Origin: Actinomycetes bacterium
GTDB lineage: Bacteria > Actinomycetota > Actinomycetes > Propionibacteriales > Propionibacteriaceae
Assembly (NCBI GenBank): GCA_009785885.1
Contig: WQUE01000140.1
Coordinates: forward strand, 1 to 5,294
Length of the DNA stretch: 5,294 bases
Reading direction: 5' to 3'
The notes beneath the pieces are model-generated. The model worked only from the letters and a program-made list of their open reading frames with translations, made no database searches and was not told the DNA's origin. The position numbers and the translations under genes were made by a program. Shown one piece after another: positions 4,633-5,294 of the stretch. Numbering within the stretch: the stretch's first letter is position 1; every line of letters begins with the position of its first letter.

Positions 4633-4884
4633 ATGGCCGATCCCCGGCGCAAGCCGATGAGCAACCGGAACAACCCGAAGAAGATCGTCCCCGTGAAGTC
4701 GGTCCGCCTGGACCACGTCGACTACAAGGACATCGCCACGCTGCGCCGGTTCATCTCCGAGCGCGGCAAGCTGCGTCCCCGCCGGGTCACCGGGCTGTCC
4801 GTCCAGGACCAGCGCAAGGTGGCGATGGCGATCAAGAACGCCCGCGAGCTGGCGCTGCTCCCGTACGCCTCGACGGCCCGCTGA
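4633..4884 (+). CDS. rpsR: Small ribosomal subunit protein bS18, cysteine-free form
   Basis: bS18 pairs with bS6 on the 30S platform. The protein has 83 residues with the diagnostic core HVDYKDIATLRRFISERGK (28-46), RRVTG (50-54) and the C-terminal ALLPYASTAR. The ATG at 4633 is backed by AAAAGGAG (4618-4625). Zinc-binding bS18 proteins of actinobacteria carry a CxFC motif before the VDYKD segment and a GNCxxHQ motif after RRVT; here the region is RKPMSNRNNPKKIVPV and the later motif is GLSVQDQ, so the protein has no cysteine at all. That is the zinc-independent (C-) form, which in mycobacteria is usually a second copy expressed under zinc limitation, as with rpsR2. Here it occupies the main operon place. 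The spacer to rplI is only 18 nt, so co-translation is likely. Confidence 0.96.
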   Translation: MADPRRKPMSNRNNPKKIVPVKSVRLDHVDYKDIATLRRFISERGKLRPRRVTGLSVQDQRKVAMAIKNARELALLPYASTAR

Positions 4885-4902
4885 CAAGGAGGTTTGAGAA
4901 TC

Positions 4903-5294
4903 ATGAAGCTCATTCTCACAGCCGAGGTGGCCAAGCTTGGCCTGCCGGGCGACATCGTCGAGGTGAAGGACGGCTACGGCCGCAACTTCCTCCTGCCCCA
5001 GAACAAGGCCGTCGTGTGGTCGACCGGCTCGGCGAAGCAGATCGACGGCATCAAGCGGGCCCGCGACGCCCGCGAGATCCGCGACGCGTCCCACGCCGCC
5101 CAACTGCGCGAGCAGATCGAGGCGCTGAAGGTGGTCGTCGCCGCCCGGGCATCCACGCAGGGGCACCTGTTCGGGGCCGTGCCAGCGTCCGACTTGGCGC
5201 TGGCGATCAAGAAGGCCGGCGGTCCCGCGGTCGACAAGCGGGCCATCAGCGTCGCCAAGCCGATCAAGTCCCTGGGACGTCACCTCGTCGGCGT
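4903..5294 (+). CDS. rplI: Large ribosomal subunit protein bL9 (3' end cut by the window)
   Basis: bL9 binds 23S rRNA near the L1 stalk through its N-terminal domain and holds its C-terminal domain away on a long helix. The ATG at 4903 is supported by AAGGAGGT (4886-4893), which overlaps almost to the rpsR stop. The first 130 residues are visible, of about 148-150 expected. They show MKLILTAEVAKLGLPGDIVEV, then the rRNA-binding signature GYGRNFLLPQNKAV (24-37), a charged connecting helix at roughly 42-78, and the C-terminal domain starting near QGHLFGAVPASDLALAI (86-102). Nothing looks broken; the reading frame is simply cut by the window edge. In most actinobacteria dnaB follows this gene. 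Confidence 0.96.
   Translation, partial: MKLILTAEVAKLGLPGDIVEVKDGYGRNFLLPQNKAVVWSTGSAKQIDGIKRARDAREIRDASHAAQLREQIEALKVVVAARASTQGHLFGAVPASDLALAIKKAGGPAVDKRAISVAKPIKSLGRHLVG

Noticed and set aside
4192..5283. A 363-residue minus-strand frame across ssb, rpsR and rplI
   Set aside because: It lies antisense to three secure ribosomal and SSB genes and has no recognisable domain.

Overview
The window is very GC-rich and reads as actinobacterial chromosome. The support is the rpsF-ssb-rpsR-rplI order, a 33-residue bS22/AURKAIP1-type protein, a HemD protein fused to a degenerate methyltransferase-like domain, TANNNT-type -10 boxes, and an SSB with a glycine-rich tail ending in DEPPF. Details point to a filamentous or related actinomycete, but I cannot place it to genus. 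All recognised genes lie on the + strand. I see no mobile element, CRISPR array, tRNA, rRNA or prophage trace.

Layout. Positions 1-717 are the 3' part of a class II purine nucleoside phosphorylase that keeps its phosphate-binding motifs but has lost several purine- and ribose-pocket residues. A 198-bp spacer follows, with two inverted repeats and then a good promoter for a tiny ribosomal protein (bS22-like, 33 aa, 916-1017). Next come a 535-aa HemD (uroporphyrinogen-III synthase) fusion (1133-2740) and a histidine-phosphatase-family protein (2817-3437). The order bS22, hemD, phosphatase matches that of the M. tuberculosis heme region (Rv0500B, Rv0511, Rv0525), but without hemA, hemC, hemB or hemL, so it looks like a collapsed heme locus.

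The 257-bp spacer 3438-3694 is rich in regulatory signals. It holds a perfect match to the RecA-NDp (PafBC-type) DNA-damage promoter consensus, a dyad at that promoter's expected start site, a second housekeeping-type promoter, and a leader that can fold to hide the rpsF Shine-Dalgarno sequence. The operon behind it encodes bS6, SSB, bS18 and bL9 (the last cut by the window end). The layout suggests dual control: damage induction that serves ssb, plus feedback by the bS6:bS18 pair through the leader RNA. The bS18 here is the cysteine-free form.

I do not see a new multi-gene system. The best leads are the damage promoter and leader in front of rpsF-ssb, the altered active site of the phosphorylase, and the cysteine-free bS18 in the main operon.
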